From Thelonectria olida (taxonomy: Eukaryota; Ascomycota; Sordariomycetes; Hypocreales; Nectriaceae): a stretch of DNA of 64,000 bases. Location: contig JAGPYM010000018.1 in assembly GCA_020736575.1 (NCBI GenBank), positions 620,001-684,000 of the forward strand, in the 5' to 3' direction. Within the stretch, counting starts at the first letter, position 1. The number at the start of each line of letters is the position of its first letter. The translations under genes were made by a program, and so were the position numbers. The notes under the pieces were generated by a model. It saw only the letters and a program-made list of their open reading frames with translations. It did no database searches and had not been told where the DNA came from. Positions 46,425 through 58,075 of the stretch are shown in pieces.

Positions 46425-46944
46425 GGTGTAGTCTCTGTGGTTTGTTGCAACCTAGATGAGGAGCAGGCAGATGAGTTTTGAAGATGAGATGCCTGGGATG
46501 GGCCCAGTCGGTGAGTTGGCGAGCGTGATAGAGATCTACCGCATGCGGGTAAAGGCTCTGATATGACGGAAGCTGGATTGAATGCCGATATGATTGCCTG
46601 AGATGTGTGCTCTGTCTGCATGCGAGAGTGAGTTGAAGCCATGGAACTTCAAATGACAAAAAAGTTACCTGAACATGGACCCACTATTCCCCGTCACAGT
46701 CTCCACTGTGCCCTGGACCTTGTAGCGACGCTACTGCAGCCCCCACAACGTCACCCGCAAGTCTTCCAGCTCGGGGCAGCTCTGGCCATTCTTCAATCTC
46801 CAACTCGCTCGTCGCACGACGTCACTCCACCACCATCGCCATCAACCTCTTCTCCTCCTGTCTAGGCCATTAAGCAGGGCAGATCTGTTTAGTCGCATGG
46901 CTGCCTGTATTCTTCATTGCGCAAATACTCCCCTATAGGCCACC
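46425..46944. promoter_or_regulatory. Divergent promoter region between POP7 and RAV2
   Basis: This 520-base gap lies between two divergent start codons. No clear TATA box was recognised. Confidence 0.45.
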
Positions 46945-48072
46945 ATGTCCATTGCAGTCTGGCCAGCCGTGTCGCCGAGCGATCTCAGGCTTAAAGCTGC
47001 CGAGACCCAGGTACGATAATGAGATCTTCCCCCTACGCCGCATCGAAGAATACCTACCTCACAGACTTGCGAAGGCAAAAGAAAGGGAGCCATCATGCTG
47101 ATTTATCTGACAAAGGAACGAGAGCTCGAATGGATCGTCCAGGAGACGCTCGAGGTCTGTCGCGATCTTAAGCATGGTCTTGACGACTGCTATGCGCTCC
47201 TCGCGCCCATCGACCCCGGCAGCACGCTTGTCGTGAGCACGCCGCGCAACGAAAAGGTCAAAGGCACACTGACGCGCGTGGGCACCCGGATCGTTAAAGG
47301 CGTAAGCAACCCTTCCCACTCTGGCCTCATGGCATGGCTAATCCCTCAACTCCTCCAGACCCTCAACCTTCAACTCCGAACCATACCCGCCCAACACCTC
47401 TCGCTCGCCCCAAACGACTCGATCCACATTGACGCTCTCGAATCGCTTCACACCCACCTCACACAAGCTACCGACCTGCTCTCCATCACGCTCTCCAGAC
47501 CTCAAGACCCCCGTTCCCTCGATTCCACCCTCGCCATTCTGGCCGATTCAATCGCCGACTCCCTCGCTCTCCTCAAAGGCCCGCCCATCGACAAGCCCGA
47601 CCCCGGCTGGCAAGGCTCCTCCTGTCCGCCCCATCAATTCCATCCAATCGCAGGCACCAACCTGAGCATATACATCAACATCCAAGAGAGCTCCATCGTG
47701 GTCTGGCTACGAGCTCTCGAGCCGGTCGATGCACCCGTCCACTTCGGAACCAAGCTCGGTCTCGCCATTGGAACCTTCCGTCGCCTAGAGCACGACGAAA
47801 TGGACACCATCTTCAGGTACAACTGCCGAGGTTCTGAGGCCGCAGGCTCAAGACCTCGAAGCGCGAGACACACCCCAGAGCCCAGAGCGGCTCCCCCTCC
47901 GTTCGGCGAGAACAAAGACATACAACAAGTCTACGTGAGAGAAAAGGTCCGCATTGAGAGCGCCGACCCAAGCCTTATTTCCCTCCACTCCAAGCTCGGC
48001 TTCCTGAGTCACATGCTCGGCCAGACGCGGAGAAATCTAACCGCCGTCATGGGTGTAGACTCGGACGATTGA
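46945..48072 (+). CDS. RAV2: Rav2/Rogdi, RAVE complex subunit
   Basis: The RAVE complex reassembles the V-ATPase on the vacuole. Three exons are proposed (46945-47010, 47116-47301, 47359-48072), giving 321 aa. The first encodes MSIAVWPAVSPSDLRLKAAE, and the second continues ERELEWIVQETLEVCRDLKH, the Rogdi leucine-zipper domain start. Further family segments are LQLRTIPAQHLSLAPNDSIH, PNLSIYIN-like TNLSIYINIQESSIVVWLRA and the end SLHSKLGFLSHMLGQTRRNL. The second intron (47302-47358, 57 nt) has no stop and is a multiple of three, so it could be retained without breaking the frame. I call it an intron because donor GTAAGC, branch GGCTAATC and acceptor CTCCAG are good and the spliced text RIVKG-TLNLQLRT fits the family. 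Confidence 0.88.
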
Positions 48073-48473
48073 GGGGCGGCCGGCTAGCTTGAGATTTGGA
48101 TACCACCGGCGTTGGGGGAAGGGAAACTTGGGCAAATGGGAATTAGGGTCACTAGCAAGCATTGGACTATGCCATCGTTTGCTGTTAGAGAAGCATAAAT
48201 TCACAATCTGTTGGAATGCAACTATTATAAGTGTACATGTAATTCAACTGTCAACAAGTCTGCATCGCTGTATCTTCCAATTCGTTACACGCGTCCATTG
48301 TGACGCTACAAGCTATGTTATGAAAACCAACAAGGGCAAAGAAATTGGGTACCCTAATTCTCCTCTCTGGAACAGGGCACTCGACTGGTTCAGTTTCGGT
48401 TCGTCATGGCAACCTCACTAGCAGGTGAGACACCGACTTCGAGACCGTGATCCAATGCCAGCACGCAGGAAGC
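48073..48473. other. Convergent 3' gap between RAV2 and NIPSNAP
   Basis: This 401-base gap lies between two stop codons facing each other. No gene or structured RNA was recognised. Confidence 0.5.
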
Positions 48474-49624
48474 TTATGCCACCGGAGACCAGGGCATGGG
48501 AATGAGGATACGCGACTTCATGCTCTGGATCAGAGGCACCGTCTTGTGAACCGTGTCGCTCCAGCCCTCGACCTGCCAGCTCTGCTCGCGGCGAGTGCGG
48601 CGCTCCTCAAGATTGGCAAACTGCCAGAGGTGGTGGACAGTGTTGAGGTCACCAATCTGGACGAACCAGGCGCCGACACCCTCCATGACCTCACGACGGG
48701 CCTTGAGACCGCGACGCCAGTGAGTCTCCCACTCGAGGAGGTTGCCAGGATGCAGCGTGTAAGAGCGGAGCTCAAAGACGCCACCAAGCTGTCGGGGTGG
48801 GGTGGTGGGCCAGAAGGAGAACTCCTGCATGAGGGAGACGTTCTTGGAATCGACCAGGGTCTTGAGCTTTGCATCGAACGCGGCGAACTCGGGGTGGTGG
48901 GAGATGCTGTGTCGGGACGCGTGGTAGCCTTCGTACTTTTGGTACTCCCAAATGTGAACTGTTACCCCGCTTCTGGTCAGCTTGTTGTTGTGACGCTATC
49001 CGGACAAGCAAAACAATTGGGAGGGGAGAACGACATACCAAACGTGTCACAGTCGCCGACCTCAGTTCGCCAGCTTCCCACCAAGTGCACCTTGTTTTCG
49101 GGGAGGTTGGCCATCTTGGGATACCAGTGGCCGACAAGCTTGACGTACTCGTCGACCTTGTCGGGCTTGACCTGGTGGAAGACGATGGAGTGGACGTACT
49201 TGCCACGGGCAAGAACTTGGCTGAAGCTGGCCTCGAGCTGTGCGTCGAGCTCGCGGCCCTCCTTGGTTCCGTAAATCAGGTTGGTCAAAGGGCCAGCCTT
49301 GCGGCCAGGCTCTGGCTCCTTGACCTCAGCGGCGCGCCCTGCGTTGCTATCCTGTGAGCCCTGGACCGGCTGCTGGGGCGCAGCGGCAGCGTTAACCGGA
49401 GCTTGGGGGGCGTTGGACTCACTTGCTTCCCTTTCCTTGTGTGCCGTTGCCAGCTGCTCGCGGAACCCCTTCTGCCTCTTGTTGAACGTTTCAACAGCTG
49501 CCCGGGAGGGATTGACGTCTCCCATGGAGGGGGTCTTGCTCTGCCGCAAGGCAGTCGTGCTGAGAGCTCGCACGCTGGAGCGCGGGGCACTCGCAACGGC
49601 GCGAACAAAGTTACGGCTCAGCAT
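48474..49624 (-). CDS. NIPSNAP-family mitochondrial protein
   Basis: Two exons (49624-49039, 48958-48474) join in phase into 356 aa. The N-terminus MLSRNFVRAVASAPRSSVRA is an amphipathic, Arg-rich mitochondrial presequence. A Gln/Ala/Pro-rich linker follows, and then two ferredoxin-like NIPSNAP domains: KYVHSIVFHQVKPDKVDEYV and VHLVGSWRTEVGDCDTF in the first, GGVFELRSYTLHPGNLLEWE and WFVQIGDLNTVHHLWQF in the second. The animal proteins bind the mitochondrial matrix/outer membrane and can recruit autophagy receptors after damage; the function in fungi is not established. The gene diverges from ATP18 across 1.1 kb. Confidence 0.92.
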
Positions 49625-50728
49625 GATGCGATGCGTCGGCGAGAGAACAAAGGTAGATGAAGAGGGAGGGGTTGGAAATGTGGTGTGTCGGCCCTTTGGA
49701 AAAGAGCTAAAGACACGGAGGGCAGGGTAAAAGTAGACAGGTGGTTAAATCGCCGGAAATGCCGAGGTTGCAAGATCGGCAAATCTGAGATGGTGGAGGA
49801 GAGATGAAGATGGGAAGTACGGGAAAAGGTAGCAAGGTAAAAAGTGGCAGATGGCAGTGGCAGAAGGCAGCTTGGTTGCGTCAGAGCAGCGGCAGATGGA
49901 GCTTGGCACCCAGCAGTCAAAAGTGACAGCGTCAAGGCACAGAAAGAGGGAAGCAACTGTAATGTTTTGTTTTTGAGCTCGGCCCGTCTCGATGACTGTA
50001 GGGAGGCGGTTTTGAGATTGAGGCGGAGGGAAAGAGGGTGTAAACTGTATTCGTAAAGGTGGTGTAGTAGTTGCAACGTCGTGGAGGGACGGAACGGCTT
50101 CTGTTACGTTCAAGGAATCGTCACCCCGCACTTTAGGAGATGGGAATGGCTGGATGCTTTCGACGACGTCTTCAAGGGTAAAGGTACGTACAAACAACAC
50201 AATAGGCTGATTGTAAGAATCAATGACCAAAAGAGCTCGAGTGCGACCAGTACGTATTCAAGTATTCCTCCCTTCTTAAAGCTGCGAGCTTCCCTCAGTT
50301 TGCTTAGCTGGAGCTTTCCCTGGCAAATCGCCCCCCATGATGTCACCTGCTCTGCCAACCATCACGTGTAAATGCTTAGCGCCTGCATGAAAACGCGGGG
50401 TCCGGCAGAATGGTTTCTGCGCTGCTCCGCGAACGGCTCGCTTCAACTCTGAGAGGCTCCGCCCTGGTCACCTGGATGACCCCACCCTTGACGCCCCCTG
50501 GAGCTTGGCCGTTCTGGACCTTGCTGACAGTTGCTGCCTTGCCGATCTCCCTGCTGCCTCAGGCATGTTAAAAAGTGACTTCCGGTGCTCGGCTTCGGCA
50601 AAACCCGCTCGGAGCTTTGTTGAGTCTGGCCGTCGGAAAAACACTCAATTTGTACACTCTCGTTCTCAAGCAACCTCCATCAGGCCGAATCAATCCCTTC
50701 CCTCACGATACCCTCCAACACCGTCAAA
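49625..50728. promoter_or_regulatory. Divergent region between two mitochondrial-protein genes
   Basis: This 1.1-kb gap lies between the NIPSNAP and ATP18 start codons. It is large enough for two independent promoters; no clear shared motif was identified by eye. No gene is supportable inside it. Confidence 0.4.
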
Positions 50729-51169
50729 ATGTCGTGGCTCGGCGTCCAACCCCTCAAGAAGTTCAACGCTCCCTTCTGTGCGTATCCCCCGATGCCAATT
50801 GCGACTCTTCCGACCTGCCGAAACGACGTGTCCCGCTAACCGAGCTCCCTCAATAGTGAAGCCTTACTGGCCCTTTTTCGCTGCCGGTATGTGACATTGC
50901 GCCGCGCCGCCCACGATTGCGTGTTCTCGACGACTTCCTATCGATGCGCTGGTTTCGGATTGATGTGTTGATAAGTCTGGACGGCAATTGACACGAACTG
51001 CAGGTGTTGTTATCGCCTATGGCGTCAACTCGGCTCAGAACGCCCTCATGAACTGTACGACTCCTTTCCGACGGGATATCCATTAGGAAGACAACCAACT
51101 GACCTATCCGCAGCCGCCGAGTTCAAGAACGATCCCCGCAACCCCAACGCTAAGACTGGCGGCCATTAA
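50729..51169 (+). CDS. ATP18: ATP synthase subunit j (i/j), Atp18
   Basis: Four very small exons (50729-50777, 50857-50886, 51004-51054, 51114-51169) join in phase 1 at every junction into a 61-aa protein; the ORF is too fragmented for simple ORF finding. It begins MSWLGVQPLKKFNAPFLKPY, has one membrane span WPFFAAGVVIAYGVNSAQNA and ends EFKNDPRNPNAK followed by TGGH. That is the typical order and length of the F1Fo-ATP synthase j subunit of the inner mitochondrial membrane, involved in the dimer/Fo peripheral region. All introns are GT/AG (79, 117 and 59 nt). Confidence 0.93.
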
Positions 51170-51836
51170 GATGGATGTGGAGGACATGGAGATTTCGTCA
51201 ACGCAAGCATGATCGATCCGCTCCAACGTGAGCCTGGGATTCTTCGAGATGGAACTGTATCATAGAGTCGCATAAGGGACTTAATTGACCTGCTGCCAAA
51301 CCGATTCGACCCGACAGGCGTTTCCGTTGTGTGGATTCTTCGCCAACTGCAATCCTGTTGCAACATGAATATCAGAATCGAACCACTTAGACTTAAACAT
51401 GCATATTAGCCATGAAATCTTGGTCAGAATTTCCAATAAAACACCCTTTCAACCTTACACGATAGCTCTTGACTCTTCCATCGTAGAATGCACATCTCTA
51501 TGACAACAAGGGAGATCAAAAGATATTAAATATCGAGACGGCATAGAGCCAATTACGTTTCTACGCCTATTGCAATCACAAGCGTATGATTACAATTGCA
51601 TTTATAGGTCCTTCTCCAACACCAATCCGTTCTTTCGCAATGCATACAGAATTCAAGTTGACCTCATGTGGGGGTATCAAAGCGCTGCGTCTCCGAGTGG
51701 TGAAATAACGGGCCCAAGATATCAAAATCTCAATCCTGACAAATCACCGTTATCGCTCACACCACGACACACCAACGACTCACACGGCGAAGTGAGACGC
51801 GAACACCCATTTCTTTCACCAAAGTCTTCAAAATAG
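51170..51836. other. Tandem intergenic gap
   Basis: This 667-base gap holds the ATP18 3' flank and the promoter of the FSH-type hydrolase. No gene is supportable. Confidence 0.45.
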
Positions 51837-52857
51837 ATGGGTCTCATTTCCGGCTTTCTTTTCGTTACTAGACCGCTTGCGAATAGATCTACTCCTGCTT
51901 TTACGAATCGAGGACTTGTATTCAGAATGACGACAACAACCAACGGGACGAAACCGCAGAAGCCGCAAAAGGCGAATAACAATGGCAATAAGAAAGAGGT
52001 TAAGATTTTGATGCTTCACGGTAAGTCCTAACAAAGCACACATTCCGAACTACGCACTTAGATGAACCTCTATCCATGAATACATCTTCGGATTCTTACC
52101 CTACACAAAAACCTCACCTTCGGACATCCCTCACTAACCCTCTCATCCAGGCTTCACACAATCAGGCCCCCTATTTCGGGCCAAGACCCGCGCCCTCGAG
52201 AAGCTCCTCACCAAGCTCCTCGCGCCCGTCGCCCTGCTCCCCGTGTGCATCTACCCCACAGCCCCCAACCGCCTCAGCGCCAACGACATCCCCGGCTACC
52301 AGCCCCCCGCGGAGCCGCAGCCAGAGGACTTCCAGCCCGACACCTGGGCCTGGTGGCGCAAGGACGAGGCCACGGGTAGCTACCGCCTCCTCGACGAGGG
52401 CATGGCCACCGTCGCAGACTCCATCCGCGAGGCCGGCGGCGTTGACGCTGTTGTGGGCTTCAGCCAGGGCGGTGCCATGGCCGCGCTCGTCACAGCTGCG
52501 TTGGAGGAGCGGCCGTTGCCCGAGGGCCAAGAGGGAGACTGGGCGCGAGGTCTCCGGGAAGCCAACGGCGGAAAGCCAGTGAAGTTTGCCGTGTCCTACT
52601 CTGGTTTCTTTGCTCCCGTGGATTCACTCCGGTTCTGTTACGACCCCAAGATCAAGACTCCCACGCTGCATTACCTTGGAAGTTTGGATACTGTCGTCGA
52701 GGAGAGCAGAAGCCAAGCGCTTGCGGACCACTGCGAGGAGCCCCTCGTCGTAACGCATCCAGGCGGACACTATGTCCCTGTGTCCAAGGAGTGGGCAATG
52801 CCCTTGGCAGGATTCATCAAGCAACATTCGCAGGAGGAGCCCAAAGAGGAGTCATGA
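51837..52857 (+). CDS. FSH-family serine hydrolase
   Basis: Two exons (51837-52020, 52151-52857) join in phase into 296 aa. The alpha/beta-hydrolase core starts KKEVKILMLHGFTQSG, with the nucleophile elbow GFSQGG (Ser166), acid in LGSLDTVV (Asp241) and base in HPGGHYVP (His268); this is the FSH1/OVCA2 arrangement. From about 103 to 140 a Pro/Gln-rich insertion with WAWWRKDEATGSY is typical of fungal FSH proteins. The first ~30 residues (MGLISGFLFVTRPLANRSTP) look like an organelle-targeting extension; an internal start at residue 31 (MTTTTNGTKPQK) would give a cytosolic form. Members are carboxyl-ester hydrolases; the natural substrate is unknown. Confidence 0.9.
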
Positions 52858-53038
52858 AGGAATCAAGGTTCTGATACGCTACACATAGACTTGGAATAGA
52901 CACAGGCATAGATCAATGCACTCAAGCGCCAATTGTTACATATCCTCGCCCCGAGGACTATCTAACCTGTATGATTACAGACTCCACCCAAAACCGTCAT
53001 GAATGTATCTAACCGTCCCTTGAACCGTCCTCTCTACT

Positions 53039-54640
53039 TTATTTTCCGCCTGCGGGCTGAATACGAGCCATCATCTCCTCCTTCGTGATGAGATGGTCGA
53101 TTCTCTCCAACAAGCCCAACAGGCTCTTCATGTTGTGACTCCACTCGTTCAAAATATCATCAGCATCCCGAGGCTTGGCGAAATTCACCACTTGGGCCGG
53201 TCGGTCAATCTTGGCATAGATCGTCTTTGAAGTGACGAGCTCGCTAATGTACTTTTCAGTCTCGTCCTCGTTGAGGTCAAGTAGCTGGGTGAGACGGCCC
53301 ATCTGAATCCGAGTGTAGTACTTGGCAACAACCCGAACATTGTGCTCGATGACCCGCTTTCGCAGGTCCTGCCATCGCTCATGTGCCTTCTCATCGGAGG
53401 ACTGGCCAGGCTGAACATCGAATACATCGGTGCTGCAGAGGTGCGGGCCAAACTTCTTTGCAATTTCTGGCCATCGCATCAACTCGTGAACCGTGAAGAG
53501 TCGGAGCAATTCAGCATCAGGGGCCACTCCAGTGTTGCGGGTGTCTCGGTGGATTCGGTGGAGGAGATCGTGTTGTTCGTTATCGTGAGGTGCGAGAATG
53601 ACGAAGTAGATGATTCGTTGCAGCACCTGAAACAGTTAATATGCAGAAAGAATAGGACGTTTGTTCACTTACAGGGTGGAGCTTGGCGGGATCCTCCTCG
53701 ACGGCCTCTGTATCTAGAACCTGTCGATAGTGCTTGCAAACATCGAGGTACTTGTTCTCGTGCTTGGCCAGGATAATCTGCTGCTCGTAGTATCGGAGCT
53801 TCAAATCGGTAGTGTCGTCTGGCTTCTCCTCAGGGACCTCCTCACCGCGAGCCTTCTTCTTTTCTCTCTCCTTCTGTTCCTTCTCTAGCTGCTCGGCCGT
53901 CTTCGTAGGCTTTCGTGCTAGATACCGTGTGCTGATTTTGCGACCAAGAATTCCGGCCTGCGTCCAATCCCCGCTTTCGATGCAAAGGGCGACCTGAGCC
54001 AAGATGAACTCTGTCTTCTCTCTTCTTTCCATAGATCCAAAAGTCTCAACCTGAAGCTCGCAGAGAATCTCCGTGGCGGCCTTGACGTCTCCCTGCTCCT
54101 TCTTAATGTCTGAGAGGATCTTGGTCACACGGGCGCGCTCGACTTCGACAAAGATTTTACCCTCTGTCACGGTGCGTAAGGTTTCGATCACTGAAAGTTT
54201 GGTCTTCAGGTCGGGTGTGTCGTCGAGGAAGCCCATGATGGTCTGGACCATCTTGGTAATGGCTTGCTTTAGCTGGCTGTGCTTCTTGGACAAGACCAGA
54301 GTTTGGTCGTTCATCAAGCTCCAGTCGCCGGCATTTTTGCATAGTGTAACGATCGCGATAAGTACTCGAGATGTCGACGCAAGATCGGATGCCTGCTTTG
54401 GTTAGAGGAAGCTTGGCGAGCTGGATTTGAGGGCGCTTACTTGTCGGGTTTGCTTCTCGAGGGCCACGAGCTTCTCAATCGCACCCTGAAGGTTGTTTGA
54501 CTGACAACATGGTCAGCAATTAGGTGAATGGGCGGACTAGGCGTCTCAGAACATACCGCAGCTAGCTTCTCGGCCTCAGGAAGCTGCTGGTCGACCTCCT
54601 TCGAGAAGTCCTTCTCGGGCTTCAGAAGTTGCTCAGACAT
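53039..54640 (-). CDS. RPN5: 26S proteasome regulatory subunit Rpn5
   Basis: Four exons (54640-54557, 54500-54441, 54392-53673, 53626-53039), all phase 0, give 483 aa. The N-terminal helical repeats (KLVALEKQTRQASDLASTSR, LVLSKKHSQLKQAITKMVQT) lead into the PCI domain (HNVRVVAKYYTRIQMGRLTQ, LLDLNEDETEKYISELV) and the end FAKPRDADDILNEWSHNMKS plus a C-terminal helix. Rpn5 is part of the 19S lid, and in some fungi also supports the COP9 signalosome. A charged Lys/Glu stretch (EKEQKEREKKKARGEEVPEE) lies in the middle, as in filamentous-fungal orthologues. It converges with the FSH hydrolase gene, with 181 bases between stops, and diverges from the ankyrin gene. Confidence 0.94.
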
Positions 54641-55264
54641 GATGGAGAGAACAGAACTCCTGTATTATAGATCGAACGATGGGTGAAGCGATTGGGGGCC
54701 GCAAAACTTAGGCAGATTGTCGTGAAAAGCGTTGATGGAGTTGAACGCGATGTTGGATGTGTCGTGGGGTTTGTTTGGTTGGCGGAGCTGGATTAGTGAC
54801 GAGGTGCACGCAAGAGCGCCTCTGCCTGCAGTGCCCACGGACCGCTCAGGCGGGAGCTGGGGAAAGGTTGCGCCGGCCTCCGATGTTGATAGAGGCACCG
54901 CTTGGCAGAGCCTACACGTGACCTTACTTGCTGCTGCCCGCTGGTAGGCTGATGTGCCCTCAGCCGTGAGGAAATCGAGAAAAAACACACAACTGTAAAC
55001 AATTTCGCGCTGACTGTCGCGTTGCAGATATTTGCAGATATTCGAAACATCAAGTTGCGTTTATCGAACGACTTTCGCAGAACATTCACGCTGTCACTCG
55101 CCGTTTCTGGCGCAGCTTCGCCTGACGCTTGGCCCACTTGGCTCTAAGCCTGAGGCGGCACGATCAAGTCTGGCTTCGTACTTCGTTTCTACGGATGAGA
55201 ATTCCACAGCGCTCTCTCGTCTCTGCGTTGCCAGCGCCTATCTCATCTGAAAAAGAGAAGCAAA
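54641..55264. promoter_or_regulatory. Divergent region between RPN5 and the F-box/ankyrin gene
   Basis: This 624-base gap lies between two divergent start codons. I searched by eye for the Rpn4-type element GGTGGCAAA and did not see a perfect copy. Confidence 0.4.
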
Positions 55265-57652
55265 ATGGCCGACTATGATTTCCCCGTCATAACGGAAGAT
55301 GGAGAACACGGTGTTTCTGGTACGGCTCGACGAACTTGTCCAAGGCACAGACTTACATGATGGATAGGCACACTGGTCACCTTCTTGAACGTGCAACGAC
55401 TGCCTGCTCTCGTCGAATTTCCGAATGAGCTCTTGATCCTGATTACAGAAAACCTCGAGCAAGCCGACATCAAAAGCCTTGTCCTGACTTGTGTACGATT
55501 TAACATTGATCTGAAGCCCATCCTGCTCCAGCGAGATATTCGTGACGCAACCTACAACAGTCTGGCCTGGGCTTGTGTTTATGGAGATGTTGGACTTGCT
55601 CAGGCCGCTTTGGAGGTCGGAGGGGCGGACCCAACCGTCACATTTTGTCATGATCAGCCACAATGGGAGAATTGGCAGAGGGACCACGGAGAATACCGTA
55701 GTCTTACAAGTCCCATCTTTCCAACCAAGAGACACAAGAGGTCCTCTTTAATTCGACTCGATGAGGCACCATGCTGTGCGCTTTACCTGGCAACAGCGCG
55801 AGATCATGTCCATATAATCAAGCTTCTGTTGACTTGGGTTCCCAGGCCCTCAGAAAGTCGAACACGGAAGGGGTCCGGGTTGTTATCACAGTATCAAGCA
55901 CCTGTTGTCTCTCTGTGTATGGGGCGTGTCCGCTCCTTTTCGGCAGCGAAGGTATTTTTGGAAAATGGCCCGGAGGACTTGACCAATGACTATACGAACT
56001 GGCTCTACGAGTCACTGAGCGCGATTCTCGAACTGTACTTGCCTTCGGAACCTAGCATAGGGGAAGTTGAGCTGCACAAGATAGTTGAGTTGTTCTTACG
56101 ACATGGGGCAATGTCTCCAAGAAAGGTATTAGGACGGTGGGAAACGAATTTTGGTGTCTTGTCTTCAGCTGCAGCAACCGAATGCTGCAGCATCATCAGA
56201 CTGATTGCCGCACACGGCATCGCTCAACAAACGATATCAGACGAAGAGCTTGACGATTTTCTTTTTGATATTCTTGGCTCTTACGGGTTATTTCCCAGAG
56301 ACCAGATGCTCGTCGCCTTACTGGAGGCCGGGGTTTCGCCAAACAGGGTGTTTTATGATGAAGGACCACTGTTATGGGCGGCAATTAAGAACGTTCGTTA
56401 CGATCTAATACGCGTCCTCTTTGAATGGAAGGCAGACACCAAAGGTCGCGGCGATTGGGCATCTTTGTCACTATTGCTATTTCAATCTCGAATGCATGTG
56501 TACGATAAGGCGAACAGGTTCGACGACGAAGAGGCTCAGATGGCTGATCATTAGGAAGGATTGATCACTGCCTTTGTTCACGCTGGGGCTGGCATTAACG
56601 AACGGTCGCTTGGCCCTGAAGGCTTTACTCCGCTGATGTTCGCAACGACCGACAAAGCCGAGACATTTCTCTTCGAAGGGCTACTTGAAGCTGGTGCTGA
56701 TCGCAGCTCCGTCGGAAGATGGTGCAGCGGAGCTCCTCGAGTTTCCGTCTTGCAATGCCTGTTGTGTGGCTTCCCAAAGCCGCCATCTGTGCAGGTCGAT
56801 CTTTCAGCCGCCCAAAGAATGGTGGAAACGCGCATTGAGGACTTCAAGCCCAAGGTACGAGGAACACGCATGAGCCCAAAGCTCCTTCGCTCTTACAAGG
56901 ATCGTCGAACATCGAAGTTCCTCGCCCTCATAGGACCATCCTCAAAGCAGTCGGATTTTATCACCCCCGATCGGAGGCATATTCTGAATTGGGCCATTGA
57001 ATACCTCTATGGCTATGACCTGGAATGGGCCGTGGAACTGCTTTCGCCACACTACGACCCAACGAAGCGATCTCGAGAGGAGCCCCCTCTGTTCACCCTG
57101 TTTGGGTCATCCTGTCGAAGCAACTATCTCCAGATTGGCACACTTCACCAAGCATACAGAATCGCGTCCAAAATGCTTTGTGCCGAATTCGAGGCGAACG
57201 AGTCTTGGAATGGCGAAACAATCCTCCACCGTATTTGCAGACTCAGCGTGAGGCTTCCCACCCAAGCCGAGTGGAAAGATCTTGAAGAAAAGAGCGATTG
57301 CCAAATTGACTTGGGAGGATCGTTCCTGAAACAGATCAAGAAGTCTGACCCCACGTTTCAAGGGAGACAAATCGATTCCTGTCTAGTTCACTACAGCGAT
57401 TTTACAGAAGCAACTCAGGCGTACGTGAAGTGTCGCTCCTACAACCTGAAAAGACTCATCTCGTTGTTTGCCCAGCGAGGAGTCGACCTGTACGCCAAGG
57501 ACAACGACGGAACGACGGCGTATGAATACGCGACGATGAACGGAATTGTCGATTGCATTGCCACTCGCTGGCGCAAACCCAGCAAAGAAAAGGAAATTTT
57601 GGAAGCGACGAAGAGCACCCAAGACGACAGGGAAGCCCAAACCAAGCAGTAG
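55265..57652 (+). CDS. F-box-like / ankyrin-repeat protein
   Basis: Three exons are proposed (55265-55319, 55368-56497, 56555-57652), giving 760 aa. Exon 1 reads MADYDFPVITEDGEHGVSG. Next comes an F-box-like segment (LVEFPNELLILITENLEQAD, residues ~31-50), then ankyrin-like units: SLAWACVYGDVGLAQAALEV, CCALYLATARDHVHIIKLLL, PLLWAAIKNVRYDLIRVLFE, GFTPLMFATTDKAETFLFEG and the final LFAQRGVDLYAKDNDGTTAY. An in-frame TAG at 56552-56554 divides the long frame. I read it as the 3' splice site of a 57-nt phase-0 intron (donor GTGTAC at 56498, branch GCTGATC), which restores one open gene. If that intron is wrong, this is a nonsense-disrupted pseudogene or two ORFs. It likely acts as an SCF adaptor or protein-interaction scaffold; substrate unknown. 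Confidence 0.72.
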
Positions 57653-58075
57653 CCTGGACTGGAAGCACGATGCGCGACTAGTTGAGCTGGGTGACCTTCG
57701 ACGGTTATCATTGCGCTTTTTGGGATGTCAAGCGGCAATTCACGAATGGAATTTGAGACCACTGACTGGAGTTGGGAAACTGAAGGCACAACACCCTAGA
57801 ATGAATCACCGTGATGATAGGAATCAATAATAGGCCTTCGTGAAGCAACTTCGCACTATCTGAAGCATCTTGGGACATGACATGTCAAACCACAACTCCG
57901 TACGGGTATCTGTTTATACTTGTGTAGAGAAGAATAGTTTGTCAACTTGATATACTGACAATGTAATATGAAAAACCAAGATCAGCGCCCAAATGTAACA
58001 CTCAAATCGTCGCCTCAAGCGACCAAGTCTCGCCCTGCAGGTTCCAGATCCACCGAGGTTCTAAAAAGGGCTCTG
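57653..58075. other. Convergent 3' gap
   Basis: This 423-base gap lies between the ankyrin gene and the unrecognised minus-strand gene. Nothing further was seen. Confidence 0.5.
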
